Source: Mariprofundus sp. UBA1536
Lineage (GTDB): Bacteria; Pseudomonadota; Zetaproteobacteria; Mariprofundales; Mariprofundaceae
Assembly (NCBI GenBank): GCA_002323245.1
Contig: DCPU01000005.1
Location: 62,001-126,000, forward strand
Length of the DNA stretch: 64,000 bases
Direction of reading: 5' to 3'
The notes beneath the pieces are model-generated. The model did no database searches. It had not been told where the DNA came from and saw only the letters and a program-made list of their open reading frames with translations. Positions 26,517 to 35,744 of the stretch are shown piece by piece. Both the position numbers and the translations under genes were made by a program. The first letter of the stretch is position 1. Every line of letters begins with the position of its first letter.

Positions 26517-27564
26517 GGTTTGTGTTGGCCTGTTTGAGTGCAGGAATGAACATGGCGTCGCCATAGGAATAAAACCGATATTGGTGAGCGATGGCATGCT
26601 GATAAGCAGCAAGCATTTCTTCTTTGCCGGCTGCGGCGCTGGCGAGCATCAACAATGTTGATTTGGGCAGATGAAAGTTTGTAAATAAAGCATCAATGAT
26701 GTTAAAGGTGTAACCGGGTGTAATGAAAATATCGGTGCGCCCAGTGCCTGCGATAAGTTTTCCGCTTTGGCCAGCAGCTTCTAGCGTGCGCAAACTGGTG
26801 GTGCCTACGGCTACAATGCGCTGACCATTGGCTTTGGCTGCGTTGATCGAGTCGGCTGCTTCTTGTGAAATGATATAGGCTTCTTCATGCATGATATGCG
26901 TGGCGACATCTTCAACCTGAACTGGCTGAAAAGTGCCTGGGCCAACGTGCAGGGTGACATGGACAAAGGTGGCGCCAGTGTCTGTCATGGCTTGCATCAA
27001 TTCGGGTGTGAAGTGCAGACCAGCGGTGGGCGCAGCTACAGCGCCTTTGTGTGCAGCGAATACGGTTTGGTAGCGTTGTTTGTCAGCTTCAGAGTCAGGG
27101 CGATTAATGTATGGCGGCAAAGGCATATGCCCGCATGCTTCAATAGCTTGGCCGACATCTTGTAGCGGATGTGTGGAGTGCAAACGCACTTCAATGTTTT
27201 TGCCTTCTCTGGCCAACACTTCTGCTGTGAAGGTTTCGGAGAATTGCACGATAGTGCCGACTTGAATGGGTTTGTTGGCTTTGCCCCAAGCTGCCCAGAC
27301 ATGGTCTTCGCCCAGCGGCTCCAGCAGCAATACTTCTACCTTGCCTCCGCTTTGTTTTTGCCCAATCAAACGAGCAGGAATTACCTTGGTATCATTGACC
27401 ACCCAGATATCACCGGGTTGCACCAACGATGGTAAATCGGTAACCAAACGATCGGATAAGCTGTTTCGCGCCACGCATAAAAGCTTAGCGCCATCGCGGT
27501 GAGGCAATGGCGCTTTGGCAATCAGCGACTCTGGAAGTTCAAAGTCGAAATCAGAAACGAGCAT
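26509..27564 (-). CDS. queA: S-adenosylmethionine:tRNA ribosyltransferase-isomerase
   Basis: 351 residues, normal length. QueA adds the epoxycyclopentandiol ring to queuosine in tRNA. Recognised by the start LVSDFDFELPESLIAKAPLPHRDGAKLL (pieces at 2-28), AAPTAGLHFTPELM, HVTLHVGPGTFQPV, and GRTDIFITPGYTF...LFTNFHLPKSTLLMLASAAAG. It follows rpiA by 20 bases and overlaps the RquA-like gene by eight. Confidence 0.97.
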   Translation of the reverse strand: MLVSDFDFELPESLIAKAPLPHRDGAKLLCVARNSLSDRLVTDLPSLVQPGDIWVVNDTKVIPARLIGQKQSGGKVEVLLLEPLGEDHVWAAWGKANKPIQVGTIVQFSETFTAEVLAREGKNIEVRLHSTHPLQDVGQAIEACGHMPLPPYINRPDSEADKQRYQTVFAAHKGAVAAPTAGLHFTPELMQAMTDTGATFVHVTLHVGPGTFQPVQVEDVATHIMHEEAYIISQEAADSINAAKANGQRIVAVGTTSLRTLEAAGQSGKLIAGTGRTDIFITPGYTFNIIDALFTNFHLPKSTLLMLASAAAGKEEMLAAYQHAIAHQYRFYSYGDAMFIPALKQANTNRV

Positions 27565-27584
27565 GAATACAGCAGTTTGTCTGT

Positions 27585-28256
27585 TTAGGCGATGGTGACC
27601 ACACCAGTGGGGGTGCCCATTAAAATTACATCAGCGCCTTGGAATGAAAACACGCCGTTGGTCACTACACCTGGCACATGGTTCAATGCTTCTTCGAGAC
27701 CACGAGCGTCGGTGATTTTAAGGCCAACTACATCAATAATGATATTGCCGTTATCGGTGGTGAAACCTTCACGCACTTGTGGTGTGCCACCATGTGATTT
27801 GGCAATGCCCATCACCAGCTCACGCGCCATAGGGATTACTTCAATTGGCAATGGGAAAGCGCCTAGTACGTCCACTTGTTTGCTTTCGTCCACAATGCAG
27901 ACGAATTTTGCAGAACCAGCAGCCACGATTTTCTCGCGCGTTAAAGCGCCGCCGCCGCCTTTGATGAGGTTTTTGCCGCCATCAAACTCATCAGCGCCAT
28001 CAATATATACAGAGAGTTGCCCCACTTGAGCGAGTGCATCATTGAATTCAAATACAGGGATACCATGGCTTCTCAGGCGCTCAGCTGTGGCTTCAGAGCT
28101 GGCAACTGTACCTTTGATTTTGTCTTTGATGGTAGCCAGCGCATCAATAAATTTATTGGCAGTAGAGCCAGTGCCCACGCCCACGATGGAGCCTTCAACC
28201 ACATATTCCAGCGCTGCTGCTGCTACTTTTTCTTTCATTTCATCTTGTGTCATCAA
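27585..28256 (-). CDS. rpiA: Ribose-5-phosphate isomerase A
   Basis: 223 residues, usual length. It interconverts ribose-5-phosphate and ribulose-5-phosphate. Motifs: [16 protein letters not shown], the catalytic stretch [26 protein letters not shown] in pieces (about 80-105), and [13 protein letters not shown]. Start: two adjacent ATG codons behind AGGGAGAGGGTTG. It heads the rpiA-queA-rquA-like run. Confidence 0.97.
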   Translation of the reverse strand: MMTQDEMKEKVAAAALEYVVEGSIVGVGTGSTANKFIDALATIKDKIKGTVASSEATAERLRSHGIPVFEFNDALAQVGQLSVYIDGADEFDGGKNLIKGGGGALTREKIVAAGSAKFVCIVDESKQVDVLGAFPLPIEVIPMARELVMGIAKSHGGTPQVREGFTTDNGNIIIDVVGLKITDARGLEEALNHVPGVVTNGVFSFQGADVILMGTPTGVVTIA

Positions 28257-28461
28257 CCCTCTCCCTGTGTGCTTGTTCTACTTATAAATAATATGGAGGC
28301 GCAGCTTACTTGAAAATTATGGAATCACCAATTTGTGATGTCGTTTGAGTAAGATCTCCTTTTTTGTAGTTGATAAATTTTCACTTCATTTATTGGTGAT
28401 GAAGAATATAGGCAATTTAGTTGGCCTTTTGCTCTGGCGTTTTTGTATTTTGTGTGCATCT

Positions 28462-28480
28462 ATAGCCCATATGGGGTATG
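28462..28480. promoter_or_regulatory. Candidate operator, copy 3 of the shared near-palindrome (inverted)
   Basis: ATAGCCCATATGGGGTATG; its reverse complement matches CATACCCCATTTGGGCGAT (5772-5790) at 17 of 19 positions and is even more symmetric around CCCATATGGG. It lies 48 bases before the ATG of the lipoprotein gene at 28529. Confidence 0.5.
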
Positions 28481-28528
28481 TACATTTTTGGTGGGTGAAT
28501 AAACTCCGCTTTTTAAAAGGAGTTTATT

Positions 28529-29029
28529 ATGAAAATATTCACTACCACTGTTGTATTTGCGTGTTTAGGAGTCTTGTCTGCTTGTGGAGGTGGCGGAGGC
28601 TCTAGTGCTACTGGCGCTGCAGGCTCTCTCCGCTCAATGGATCTTGTGATTAGTACATCCGGAGCTTCTACTTTGGTGACTATGTGCGGGGCTACGTTCA
28701 ATCCCGCTGTTGGTCCTGCGCCAGTTTGTGGTGGGGCAGAAGGGTCGATGTCCGAAATTTCAGGTATACAAACCTATTCTTGGGGGAATGGTGACCCTTT
28801 AGTTAAATCAGGCGCGCGTTCGAATCTTTTGGCAAGTGGGACTTACAACATAACCTTCCAGTTGGTGGGCGTAGGTTCTGCGACAACCAATCCGCCTTTA
28901 GTTGCATTGGAAAATGTAACAATGAATGGTGATGGCACCATAGGTACTAGCTCTACTTCCCCAACAAATCCTGGGATATATTTGAATGCAATCGGGGCAA
29001 CTGGAACTAAGACAATAGTTTTACAGTGA
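28529..29029 (+). CDS. Small lipoprotein with TMCGATF-type cysteine motif
   Basis: 166 residues, start behind AAAAGGAG. The signal peptide ends in lipobox LSAC followed by six glycines. The mature protein carries TMCGATFNPAVGPAPVCGG (about 50-68); the neighbouring lipoprotein at 29166 has nearly the same motif near its C-terminus, with two cysteines that probably form a disulfide. The rest (QLVGVGSATTNPPLVALENVTMN) is beta-rich. I do not recognise a family. Its upstream region carries the shared 19-base element. Confidence 0.75.
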   Translation: MKIFTTTVVFACLGVLSACGGGGGSSATGAAGSLRSMDLVISTSGASTLVTMCGATFNPAVGPAPVCGGAEGSMSEISGIQTYSWGNGDPLVKSGARSNLLASGTYNITFQLVGVGSATTNPPLVALENVTMNGDGTIGTSSTSPTNPGIYLNAIGATGTKTIVLQ

Positions 29030-29165
29030 GCTTTAAATCGCTATTTAGAACTAGGGGGCTTTGGGGGATAAGTGTCTTTCCTTTTTGACCCGCAAATTTT
29101 CTGCATTTGGGTTCTATGCAGGGCTAATTTAAGGTGATGGTGATATCGTTTTTTTTGGAGGGGTT

Positions 29166-31004
29166 ATGAGTAAGCATGAAGTTTTAACATTGATATGTAT
29201 GTTAATTCTGTCTTCATGTAGTAGTGGGGGGAGTAATACTGCGACAGATACTCAGGTAAGTGACATCGGAGTTGGCGGTCTGGCAAGTAAGGGGCCGATT
29301 TCGAATGCTTCAGTCAATATCTACAATGTCACCGGGGTAGGGGCTCAAGGTGCGTTAATTGCCGGTCCGTTTATAACTGATACATACGGAAATTGGATGG
29401 GGGCAATACCCGCAAATTCTCCTGAGCCTTATATGGTAGTGGTGAGCGGCGGCTCTTACATTGATGAAGCTACGCTAGCTGCAGTGCAGAATGGGAGTTT
29501 AGCAACGATTGTTAACTCAAAGGCACAGGTATCTATACCGGTTACGCCTATTACCGACGCGCTTGTAAAGGCAGTTGCATCCGATATTTACGCAAATCCT
29601 ACCCATACGGTTGCAAGTGCAGTAACTGCAGCTTCTGCTGCATTTTCAAGCGCATTTGGTTTCGATCCCACCACTGTTATGCCCGCCGATCCACTTAGTC
29701 CAACTATTAATGCCACTCCCAATGCTAAAGCCTATGCAGCAGTTCTTGGAGGTATCAGTTCACTCTTGCAGGATCCTTCACTCACAGCGTTTAACGGTGT
29801 GGCTGCTGCAGATTTGGTAAATGCATTATCTGCCGACATAAGTGACTTGCAGTTGGATGGTTATGCATTCGGAGCATCGGTTTCAGTGGCAAACATCAAT
29901 GCCGCGCTTCCGACGTTAAGTCCAGGCACTTTGAATGCATTGAGTACCGCAACAACTGCATTTGCCAGTGTAAATCCATCATTAGGAGTGACGACAACTC
30001 CGGCTGTGACGAAAGCTCCTGTAGGAGGAGGGACGGTGTATCTCGACCGCTATTCTGTTGATTTTGGTGGTCAAGTTTCTTGTTACCGGGGGATAAGTAA
30101 AAATTCCCTTGGTGAACCAGTAATGGGAACTGCTGGAACTGCGGGGTACGTTTTTAGGACTTACTTTACTTGCAATGGTACAAATGTTGCCCAGTTAGCA
30201 AGCATGACGCTCACTGTGGATGGGGCGGATCAAACAGCAATGGTTGGTAAATTTTCTTCTCAATCTTTCCGTGACGAGTACTGGGTTGATGGGCCAATAG
30301 TAAGTAAACTCAACGTATTTGTGCCTGCTGGAGGAGCTGCACCTGCAAATGCAGTTTATTTTAGTCCGGGTCCTGCTTGGGGCGTTGTGCACACATACCA
30401 GATAACACTTCATGCTCCAGGTGGTTCATATATTGTCGATAGTGGTGAGTATGGTGTTACGTTGGATGGTAAAAATTGTTATTGGTCTAGAGGCGGCACT
30501 AAACTTAAACCTTCCGAAGTTGCAGCAATTGCGGCAGGCGGATCAATTGGGGTGGCAGGCAACTCTCTATCCCTTCTTGCGGTCACTTCAGATGTGACGG
30601 TTACAATGTGCGGGGCTACATTTGACCCATCTATTGGTCCATATCCGGTTTGCTTCGGCATAGTGCCTAAACCAACTTTAGCAGGTTCCTCTCAAATGGA
30701 GTGGGTTGGAATTCCCGCTGGAAGCGTTCTTAATGTGAGTGAAACAGTGGCTCGATTTAGTATGTTTCCTCCAGCTCCTATCGAAGCGTTCCATGATGTA
30801 CTACTTGCTGCTAAGGGCCAGACAGTTTCAGCAGTAGTCAACTCGACGATTCAAGATAGTAGCGTAGTTAGTTTCGGGGGAACAGGGGTGCTACCGTTTA
30901 TCTATAATCCGCTAGTAGCACCTATGCCGGGTCTTGTTCTAGTATCTTGGGCCGGCACAAGCAATGTGCTTGGTGCAACAAGCACAGCAACTATTAGCTG
31001 GTAG
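29166..31004 (+). CDS. Large lipoprotein with carboxypeptidase-regulatory-like domain and TMCGATF motif
   Basis: 612 residues; the start follows TTTGGAGGGGTT. Lipobox LSSC at about residue 18. After a short linker comes a domain starting GLASKGPISNASVNIYNV with DTYGNWMGAIP, similar to beta-sandwich domains found at the start of many exported proteins, then an alanine-rich helical part (about 110-280) and a C-terminal beta region. TMCGATFDPSIGPYPVCFG (about 479-497) repeats the cysteine motif of the preceding lipoprotein. The two genes are 136 bases apart and may share an origin. Function unknown. Confidence 0.78.
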   Translation: MSKHEVLTLICMLILSSCSSGGSNTATDTQVSDIGVGGLASKGPISNASVNIYNVTGVGAQGALIAGPFITDTYGNWMGAIPANSPEPYMVVVSGGSYIDEATLAAVQNGSLATIVNSKAQVSIPVTPITDALVKAVASDIYANPTHTVASAVTAASAAFSSAFGFDPTTVMPADPLSPTINATPNAKAYAAVLGGISSLLQDPSLTAFNGVAAADLVNALSADISDLQLDGYAFGASVSVANINAALPTLSPGTLNALSTATTAFASVNPSLGVTTTPAVTKAPVGGGTVYLDRYSVDFGGQVSCYRGISKNSLGEPVMGTAGTAGYVFRTYFTCNGTNVAQLASMTLTVDGADQTAMVGKFSSQSFRDEYWVDGPIVSKLNVFVPAGGAAPANAVYFSPGPAWGVVHTYQITLHAPGGSYIVDSGEYGVTLDGKNCYWSRGGTKLKPSEVAAIAAGGSIGVAGNSLSLLAVTSDVTVTMCGATFDPSIGPYPVCFGIVPKPTLAGSSQMEWVGIPAGSVLNVSETVARFSMFPPAPIEAFHDVLLAAKGQTVSAVVNSTIQDSSVVSFGGTGVLPFIYNPLVAPMPGLVLVSWAGTSNVLGATSTATISW

Positions 31005-31164
31005 TAGACTTTTTTAGAGGTTCTCGCATCGGGAAGATAGTGCGTAATTTGAATTAAGAGTTAAAAGAGTCAGGTATAGTAGTTTTTCATTTGTTAATGC
31101 TTGCGTAATGAATAGATAGGCATTGTGACGGCGTGTTTCTTTGTAGTAAGTGGAAAGGTCGTCT

Positions 31165-31611
31165 ATGAAGTTTTTTGAAATACTGGTGGTCACAGCAGAA
31201 ACAGAAATCTTTTGCGGCATGGTTACAAAGGTTGTTGTTGGCACGCAAGGTGGGGAATTGGGTATTTATGCCGGCCATGCGCCGCTGCTGGCTATATTGC
31301 GCCCTGGTTCATTACGGGTTGAACGGCGTAAGGATAGGCGGGGTAGCGCTGAGCGTTGTCTTGAAGTCGTGGTTCATGGTGGTTTTATCGAGGTGCAACC
31401 CAATCGTGTTATTGTATTGGCGGATGCTATAGAGCGAGCTGCCGACCTTGACGTCGCTAAGACGGCACAGGCAGTTAAGCTGGCGAAATCAATGCTTTCA
31501 AGCTCTAAAGATTCGCAAGTTGATTTGGCAATGGCTACGCTTGAGTTGGAACTCGCCAGATATCATGTGGCTTGCCGAGGCAAGGGTATTATGCCGAGTC
31601 TAAAGTTTTAA
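31165..31611 (+). CDS. atpC: Orphan F1 ATP synthase epsilon subunit
   Basis: 148 residues from ATG 31165 (GGAAAGG upstream; the GTG at 31150 precedes it and is less likely). The beta-sandwich domain is typical (TKVVVGTQGGELGIYAGHAPLLAILRPGSLRVE in parts at 22-54, then VHGGFIEVQPNRVIVLADAIERA). The C-terminal helical hairpin is present. An insert of charged residues (RRKDRRGSAERC) sits in a beta turn. No other ATP synthase gene adjoins it, whereas atpC normally ends the atpIBEFHAGDC operon. It could be a relocated housekeeping copy or a regulatory spare. Confidence 0.88.
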   Translation: MKFFEILVVTAETEIFCGMVTKVVVGTQGGELGIYAGHAPLLAILRPGSLRVERRKDRRGSAERCLEVVVHGGFIEVQPNRVIVLADAIERAADLDVAKTAQAVKLAKSMLSSSKDSQVDLAMATLELELARYHVACRGKGIMPSLKF

Positions 31612-31641
31612 AGCTGATCGTACTTATTTTCAGGAGAAAAT

Positions 31642-31941
31642 ATGACTCAAGTTGGCTCTACGCCGATTGCTATTCGTAATATGTTGAAAACTGGGATTGT
31701 GGAAATCGATTGGGACGATGGGCATAAGAATGAATTCACCCATGATTTTCTGCGCGTGCATTGCCCTTGTGCCGATTGCGTGGGGCATACACCAGCGCAG
31801 GCCAAGGTGATTGTGGGCAAGGAAAATGTGCGCGCCACTTTGATTGAGCAGGTGGGCAATTATGCGATTCGCATTGCTTTTGATGATGGGCATGATACCG
31901 GCATTTATACTTTCGACCGCCTGTATGCAGGTATGCTCTAA
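31642..31941 (+). CDS. DUF971-family protein
   Basis: 99 residues. The domain pattern is that of DUF971 (gamma-butyrobetaine hydroxylase N-terminal-like): EIDWDDGHKNEFTHDFLRVHCPCADC and YAIRIAFDDGHDTGIYTFDRL. The Cys-x-Cys-x-x-Cys cluster can bind metal; related proteins are linked to Fe-S cluster work. AGGAG precedes the ATG. It follows the orphan atpC by 30 bases. Confidence 0.9.
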   Translation: MTQVGSTPIAIRNMLKTGIVEIDWDDGHKNEFTHDFLRVHCPCADCVGHTPAQAKVIVGKENVRATLIEQVGNYAIRIAFDDGHDTGIYTFDRLYAGML

Positions 31942-32027
31942 ATATAGTTTTTATGATTTAAGGTGGGATTCGATAGGTGTTGGAGGGTGAATTGTCGCGA
32001 CTTGATGTCTGGTGTTCATCAAGGTGT

Positions 32028-32055
32028 TTGACATTGCTAAACTGTTTCCTACAAT
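32028..32055 (+). promoter_or_regulatory. Sigma-70-like promoter of rplM-rpsI
   Basis: TTGACA (32028-32033), 16-base spacer, TACAAT (32050-32055). Both boxes are close to consensus; transcription would begin about 85 bases before rplM, leaving a leader that could be used for feedback by L13. Confidence 0.65.
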
Positions 32056-32146
32056 GCGCGACCCGTTCGGCAGTTAGGTTTGATTTTCTGCTGGACATGA
32101 ATTGAAGTTTTTTTGGCCTTTAGGGCTGAAAGTGGAGAAACCGAAC

Positions 32147-32578
32147 ATGCGTACTTGGACTGTTCGCCCTGGCGACATTAACCCGAAGTGGTATATTGTA
32201 GATGCTCAAGATTTTATTCTTGGTCGCCTATCAACTGAAGTTGCTCGCGTTTTGCGCGGCAAACATAACCCTATGTATACGCCACATGCAGACTGCGGCG
32301 ATCACGTTATTGTAATCAATGCTGACAAAGTAAAAGTTACTGGTAAAAAAGAAGCGCAAAAAATCTACTATCGTCACTCACGTTTCGCTGGTGGTTTGAA
32401 AAGCATCACGTTGGAAAAACAACGTGAACGTTTCCCTGAGCGTATCGTAGAATTGGCAATTAAAGGCATGATGCCAAAAGGCCCATTGGGTCGCAAAATG
32501 CTTCTTAAATTGAAAGTATATGCTGGTAGTGAGCACCCACATGCGGCGCAAACTCCTGAAACATTGAAAATAAACTAA
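32147..32578 (+). CDS. rplM: 50S ribosomal protein L13
   Basis: 143 residues from ATG 32147, with GTGGAG upstream; the frame back to 32102 is not conserved sequence. L13 signatures: [28 protein letters not shown] (in parts), [35 protein letters not shown] and [11 protein letters not shown]. It is paired with rpsI as in most bacteria. Confidence 0.98.
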   Translation: MRTWTVRPGDINPKWYIVDAQDFILGRLSTEVARVLRGKHNPMYTPHADCGDHVIVINADKVKVTGKKEAQKIYYRHSRFAGGLKSITLEKQRERFPERIVELAIKGMMPKGPLGRKMLLKLKVYAGSEHPHAAQTPETLKIN

Positions 32579-32600
32579 GAATAAAGAATAGGTAAAGAAG

Positions 32601-32993
32601 ATGGCTGAAGATCTATATCGCGGAACAGGACGACGTAAGCGCAGTATCGCTCGCGTCATGTTGAAATCAGGAAGCGGACAAATTAGCGTGAATGGTCGCG
32701 ATGCAGAGAATTATTTCCCCATCGAAATTATTCGTCAGCAAGCTCTATTGCCATTGTCAGTTGTTGGTTTGGCTGATCGCTTGGACATTCGTGTGACTGT
32801 GCACGGTGGTGGCGTATCTGGACAAGCTGGTGCGATTCGTCATGGTATCTCTCGCGCATTGCTTGAGTATGATGGTGGCCTTCGCCCACAATTGAAAGAA
32901 AAAGGATTCTTGACGCGTGATGCACGTGTTGTTGAACGTAAGAAGTACGGCTTGAAAAAAGCTCGTCGTGCGCCACAGTTCTCAAAACGTTAA
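32601..32993 (+). CDS. rpsI: 30S ribosomal protein S9
   Basis: 130 residues, normal length. [16 protein letters not shown] at the start, [23 protein letters not shown] in the middle and the C-terminal [12 protein letters not shown] tail that reaches the P site tRNA. It follows rplM by 22 bases and is closed by a terminator. Confidence 0.98.
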   Translation: MAEDLYRGTGRRKRSIARVMLKSGSGQISVNGRDAENYFPIEIIRQQALLPLSVVGLADRLDIRVTVHGGGVSGQAGAIRHGISRALLEYDGGLRPQLKEKGFLTRDARVVERKKYGLKKARRAPQFSKR

Positions 32994-33014
32994 TAGCGCT
33001 TTGTACTATTTGGG

Positions 33015-33039
33015 GGGAGGGCTTAGGCTCTCCCTTTTT
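33015..33039 (+). terminator. Intrinsic terminator of rplM-rpsI
   Basis: GGGAGGGC (33015-33022), loop TTAG, GCTCTCCC (33027-33034) with one G-T pair, then five T. Confidence 0.9.
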
Positions 33040-33080
33040 AGTTTCAGGACGTAAGTAAAATTGCAGCATAGGGGTGATAG

Positions 33081-34112
33081 ATGGCTATCTCCGTCGCAAT
33101 ATTAGGGGCAACAGGTTATACAGGAGCCGAACTGATTCGGTTGTTGGATGCTCACCCCGAATTCGAAATTGAACATTTGGCTGCCCATAGCCAAGCAGGT
33201 AAACGCGTATCTGATGTCTTACCAGGTATTGCTAGCATCAGCGCCGATAAAACACTGGCCACTTCCGATGCAGCCATTCCCGATTCTGTACAGCTTGTCT
33301 TTACAGCGCTTCCTCATGCCGCAGCCGCGCAGAGCGTGAAAGCAGCTTTGGATGCTGGTAAACGTGTTGTCGATTTAAGCGCCGATTTTCGTCATGCCAA
33401 TCTACAAAACTACGAACAAGCTTATGGCTTGAAGCATCCTTTCCCCGCAGAACAAGAGCAAGCAGTCTACGGCCTTACTGAACATGCGCGTTCACAAGTG
33501 GCGGCTACGAATTTGGTGGCCAACCCTGGGTGTTATCCAACTTCAGTATTGCTGCCCTTGATTCCTTTGCTGCAAAGTACGCTCGTGCAAGCCAAATCCA
33601 TTGTGATTGACTCCAAATCAGGCACATCTGGGGCTGGTCGCTCGCCCAAGACTGAGCTGCTTTATTGTGAAATTAATGAAAGTCTGGCTGCTTATGGTTT
33701 GCCCAAACACAGGCATGCTTGGGAAATGGAAGAATGGGCAACATCTTATGGGGCAATAGATGTTTCAGTGCGCTTTGTGCCACACATCATTCCTATGACC
33801 AGAGGTATGCTCAGCACCATTCATTTATCGGGTGAAAAAACCAGCTTATGGCATGAGATTTTAAGCAAAGCTTATGCTAATGAGCCTTTTGTGAATGTTT
33901 TGCCCGTAGGCAAAGTACCGAATACCGGCGCTGTGAAAGGTAGTAATCGTTGTGATATTGGCATCATGCCTTTAAATGATACCGAAGCTGTGGTGGTAAG
34001 TTGTATCGATAACCTTCTCAAAGGTGCCTCGGGTCAAGCTATTCAGAATGCTAATGTGATGTTCGGTTTTGCTGAGACGACGGGCTTGTCCGTCAACGCC
34101 AGCTGGCCTTAG
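33081..34112 (+). CDS. argC: N-acetyl-gamma-glutamyl-phosphate reductase
   Basis: 343 residues, normal length. It reduces N-acetylglutamyl phosphate in arginine synthesis. NADP-binding start VAILGATGYTGAELIRLL, active-site cysteine in VANPGCYPTSVLLPL (near 150), KSGTSGAGRSP, and HRHAWEMEE carrying the catalytic His. No other arg gene adjoins it. Confidence 0.97.
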   Translation: MAISVAILGATGYTGAELIRLLDAHPEFEIEHLAAHSQAGKRVSDVLPGIASISADKTLATSDAAIPDSVQLVFTALPHAAAAQSVKAALDAGKRVVDLSADFRHANLQNYEQAYGLKHPFPAEQEQAVYGLTEHARSQVAATNLVANPGCYPTSVLLPLIPLLQSTLVQAKSIVIDSKSGTSGAGRSPKTELLYCEINESLAAYGLPKHRHAWEMEEWATSYGAIDVSVRFVPHIIPMTRGMLSTIHLSGEKTSLWHEILSKAYANEPFVNVLPVGKVPNTGAVKGSNRCDIGIMPLNDTEAVVVSCIDNLLKGASGQAIQNANVMFGFAETTGLSVNASWP

Positions 34113-34120
34113 GTCTGTCG

Positions 34121-34807
34121 ATGTCATTTTGGTTAAGGAAACGACAAGTCTTGATGATGGATGCCCGTAGCGGGCGCCCTGCAAAAAACTTTTATGTACG
34201 TTTCATAACCATTGCCATATTCCTGCTAACGTTAATTTTGGTGCCACTTGGTCTTGGGGCGTGGTATGCCCCATTTCATCATGTGCAGGAAATTATCCCA
34301 CAAAATTTACAATTAAAGCGTGAAAATGAAGATTTGTTGCGTAAGCTTGGTGATGTTTCGACCTTGAATAATGTCAAAGACGAACAGCTGGAAAGTATGC
34401 GTGATCAACTTGCAGCCCAAGAACTAAAAATATCCGATTTAACTGCACAATTACGTACATTTAAAAGTATTTTGGATGAACGCAAAGGCACGGGTATTCA
34501 GGTATTAAATACCTTGGCTGTTTGGACTCCAGACAGGAAAATTGATTGGCGCTCGTTGTTCGTGAAAGGTGGTAGTTTTCCTCGTTATTTACAAGGGAGC
34601 TATCAAATCAGTGCGTTGGGAGAGGCTGGTGAAAGGGCGGACTTGAGTGAAATCAAAATGCCATATAAGTTTGAGTCACATGTATTCTTGCAGCGTAAGT
34701 TTGATTGGGTCGAAGCATGGCAACCAGTTGAACTGGAGATGGTCGTGTTTGATTACCGAGGAAAAGAAGTACTACGAAAGACAGTGAAAGTACAAGGGAA
34801 TAGTTAA
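34121..34807 (+). CDS. Inner-membrane protein with periplasmic coiled coil (DUF6776-like)
   Basis: 228 residues. A single membrane segment (about 27-50, FITIAIFLLTLILVPLGLGAWY) is followed by a coiled coil (about 60-115, LKRENEDLLRKLG... QLESMRDQLAAQELKISDLTAQLRTF) and a beta-rich C-terminal domain. This shape is like proteins that stand next to bactofilin genes; the bactofilin start overlaps its last base-pairs (TAATG), so the two are coupled. A role with bactofilin in cell envelope shaping is inferred. Confidence 0.75.
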   Translation: MSFWLRKRQVLMMDARSGRPAKNFYVRFITIAIFLLTLILVPLGLGAWYAPFHHVQEIIPQNLQLKRENEDLLRKLGDVSTLNNVKDEQLESMRDQLAAQELKISDLTAQLRTFKSILDERKGTGIQVLNTLAVWTPDRKIDWRSLFVKGGSFPRYLQGSYQISALGEAGERADLSEIKMPYKFESHVFLQRKFDWVEAWQPVELEMVVFDYRGKEVLRKTVKVQGNS

Positions 34808-35229
34808 TGCTAAGGCGTAGTGAACAAAAGGTGAGCATCATGAAAGAACCACAACATATTGATACCCTGATTGGTGTGCATTCCGTATTTATTGGTAACT
34901 TAACCTTTGAAGGCGCTGTGCGCATTGATGGCCGCTTTGAAGGTGATATCAAATCGACCAAAGATGGCACTTTGATCGTGAGCGAGGGCGCATTTATCAA
35001 AGGTGAAGTGAGCGTGCTTAACCTTGTGTTGCATGGTGACATCAATGGTGATGTATGTGCCACAAATAATTTAAAAGTAGGGCCACGCGGTGTGCTCAAT
35101 GGCGATGTGGAATACAATATGATTTCTTTGGCTGAAGGCTCTTCGGTGAATGGCCGCTGCACGCGTATCACTGAAGCTGGTGGCGCCAAGCCCAAAAAAG
35201 AAACTATTCCAGTGATTGAAGTCAAATAA
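34807..35229 (+). CDS. Bactofilin
   Basis: 140 residues, one bactofilin domain (about 18-115) made of right-handed beta-helix repeats: VFIGNLTFEGAVRIDGRFEGDIKS, GTLIVSEGAFIKGEVSVLNLVLHGDINGDV, LKVGPRGVLNGDVEY. Bactofilins polymerise without nucleotide and scaffold cell-wall or polar enzymes. The tail is short and charged. The start overlaps the stop of the coiled-coil gene; an inner ATG 33 bases downstream is a possible alternative. Confidence 0.94.
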   Translation: MLRRSEQKVSIMKEPQHIDTLIGVHSVFIGNLTFEGAVRIDGRFEGDIKSTKDGTLIVSEGAFIKGEVSVLNLVLHGDINGDVCATNNLKVGPRGVLNGDVEYNMISLAEGSSVNGRCTRITEAGGAKPKKETIPVIEVK

Positions 35230-35231
35230 TC

Positions 35232-35744
35232 ATGGCCTTGATTGATACCAAACCTACGCTGCATGCTAGTGCTTGGCTGGCTGATTCTGCCGATGTTTTG
35301 GGCAGCGTGGTGGTGGGTGCAGATTCATCACTCTGGTATCAATCGGTAGCACGCGGTGATATCGAACCCATTGTCATCGGCAATCGCACCAATATTCAAG
35401 ATCATTCTACGCTGCACACCAGCAAAGGTGCACCTTGCACGGTGGGTAATGATGTCACTGTTGGACATCGTGTGATTTTACACGGTTGTACCATTGGTGA
35501 TGGATGTTTGGTGGGTATGGGGTCCATCGTCATGGATCATGCCGTTTTAGAAGCTGGGTGTTTCCTTGCCGCAGGCTCCTTAGTTCCTGAAGGTAAAACC
35601 TTACGTGGTGGTTTTTTGTATGCAGGAAGCCCTGCCAAAGAGCGCCGCGAACTCACGCCTGAAGAAAAAGCATTTCTCATCAAATCAGCAGACAATTACG
35701 TGAACCTCGCTAAATCGCATCAAGCCGCACTCTCCAATGACTAA
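35232..35744 (+). CDS. Gamma-carbonic anhydrase-like hexapeptide protein
   Basis: 170 residues, left-handed beta-helix of the gamma-carbonic anhydrase/YrdA type: LGSVVVGADSSLWYQSVARGDIEPIVIGNRTNIQDHSTLH contains the conserved Arg-Gly-Asp and Gln-Asp; metal ligands are His in DHSTLH and in VGHRVILHGC. It starts two bases after bactofilin and overlaps the start of the ppx/gppA gene by eight, so the four genes from 34121 form one operon. Whether it hydrates CO2 is not known for this branch. Confidence 0.92.
   Translation: MALIDTKPTLHASAWLADSADVLGSVVVGADSSLWYQSVARGDIEPIVIGNRTNIQDHSTLHTSKGAPCTVGNDVTVGHRVILHGCTIGDGCLVGMGSIVMDHAVLEAGCFLAAGSLVPEGKTLRGGFLYAGSPAKERRELTPEEKAFLIKSADNYVNLAKSHQAALSND

Noticed and set aside
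26517..26612. Longer N-terminus for the RquA-like protein
   Set aside because: This stretch is the end of queA read in another frame and shows no family sequence; but the exact start is still uncertain.
28345..28605. Plus-strand open frame upstream of the 28529 lipoprotein
   Set aside because: No ribosome site or recognisable domain; it crosses the start of the real lipoprotein and includes its operator.
29098..29120. A full fourth copy of the shared palindrome before the gene at 29166
   Set aside because: Only CATTTGGG and part of the flank match; kept as a weak half-site within another finding.
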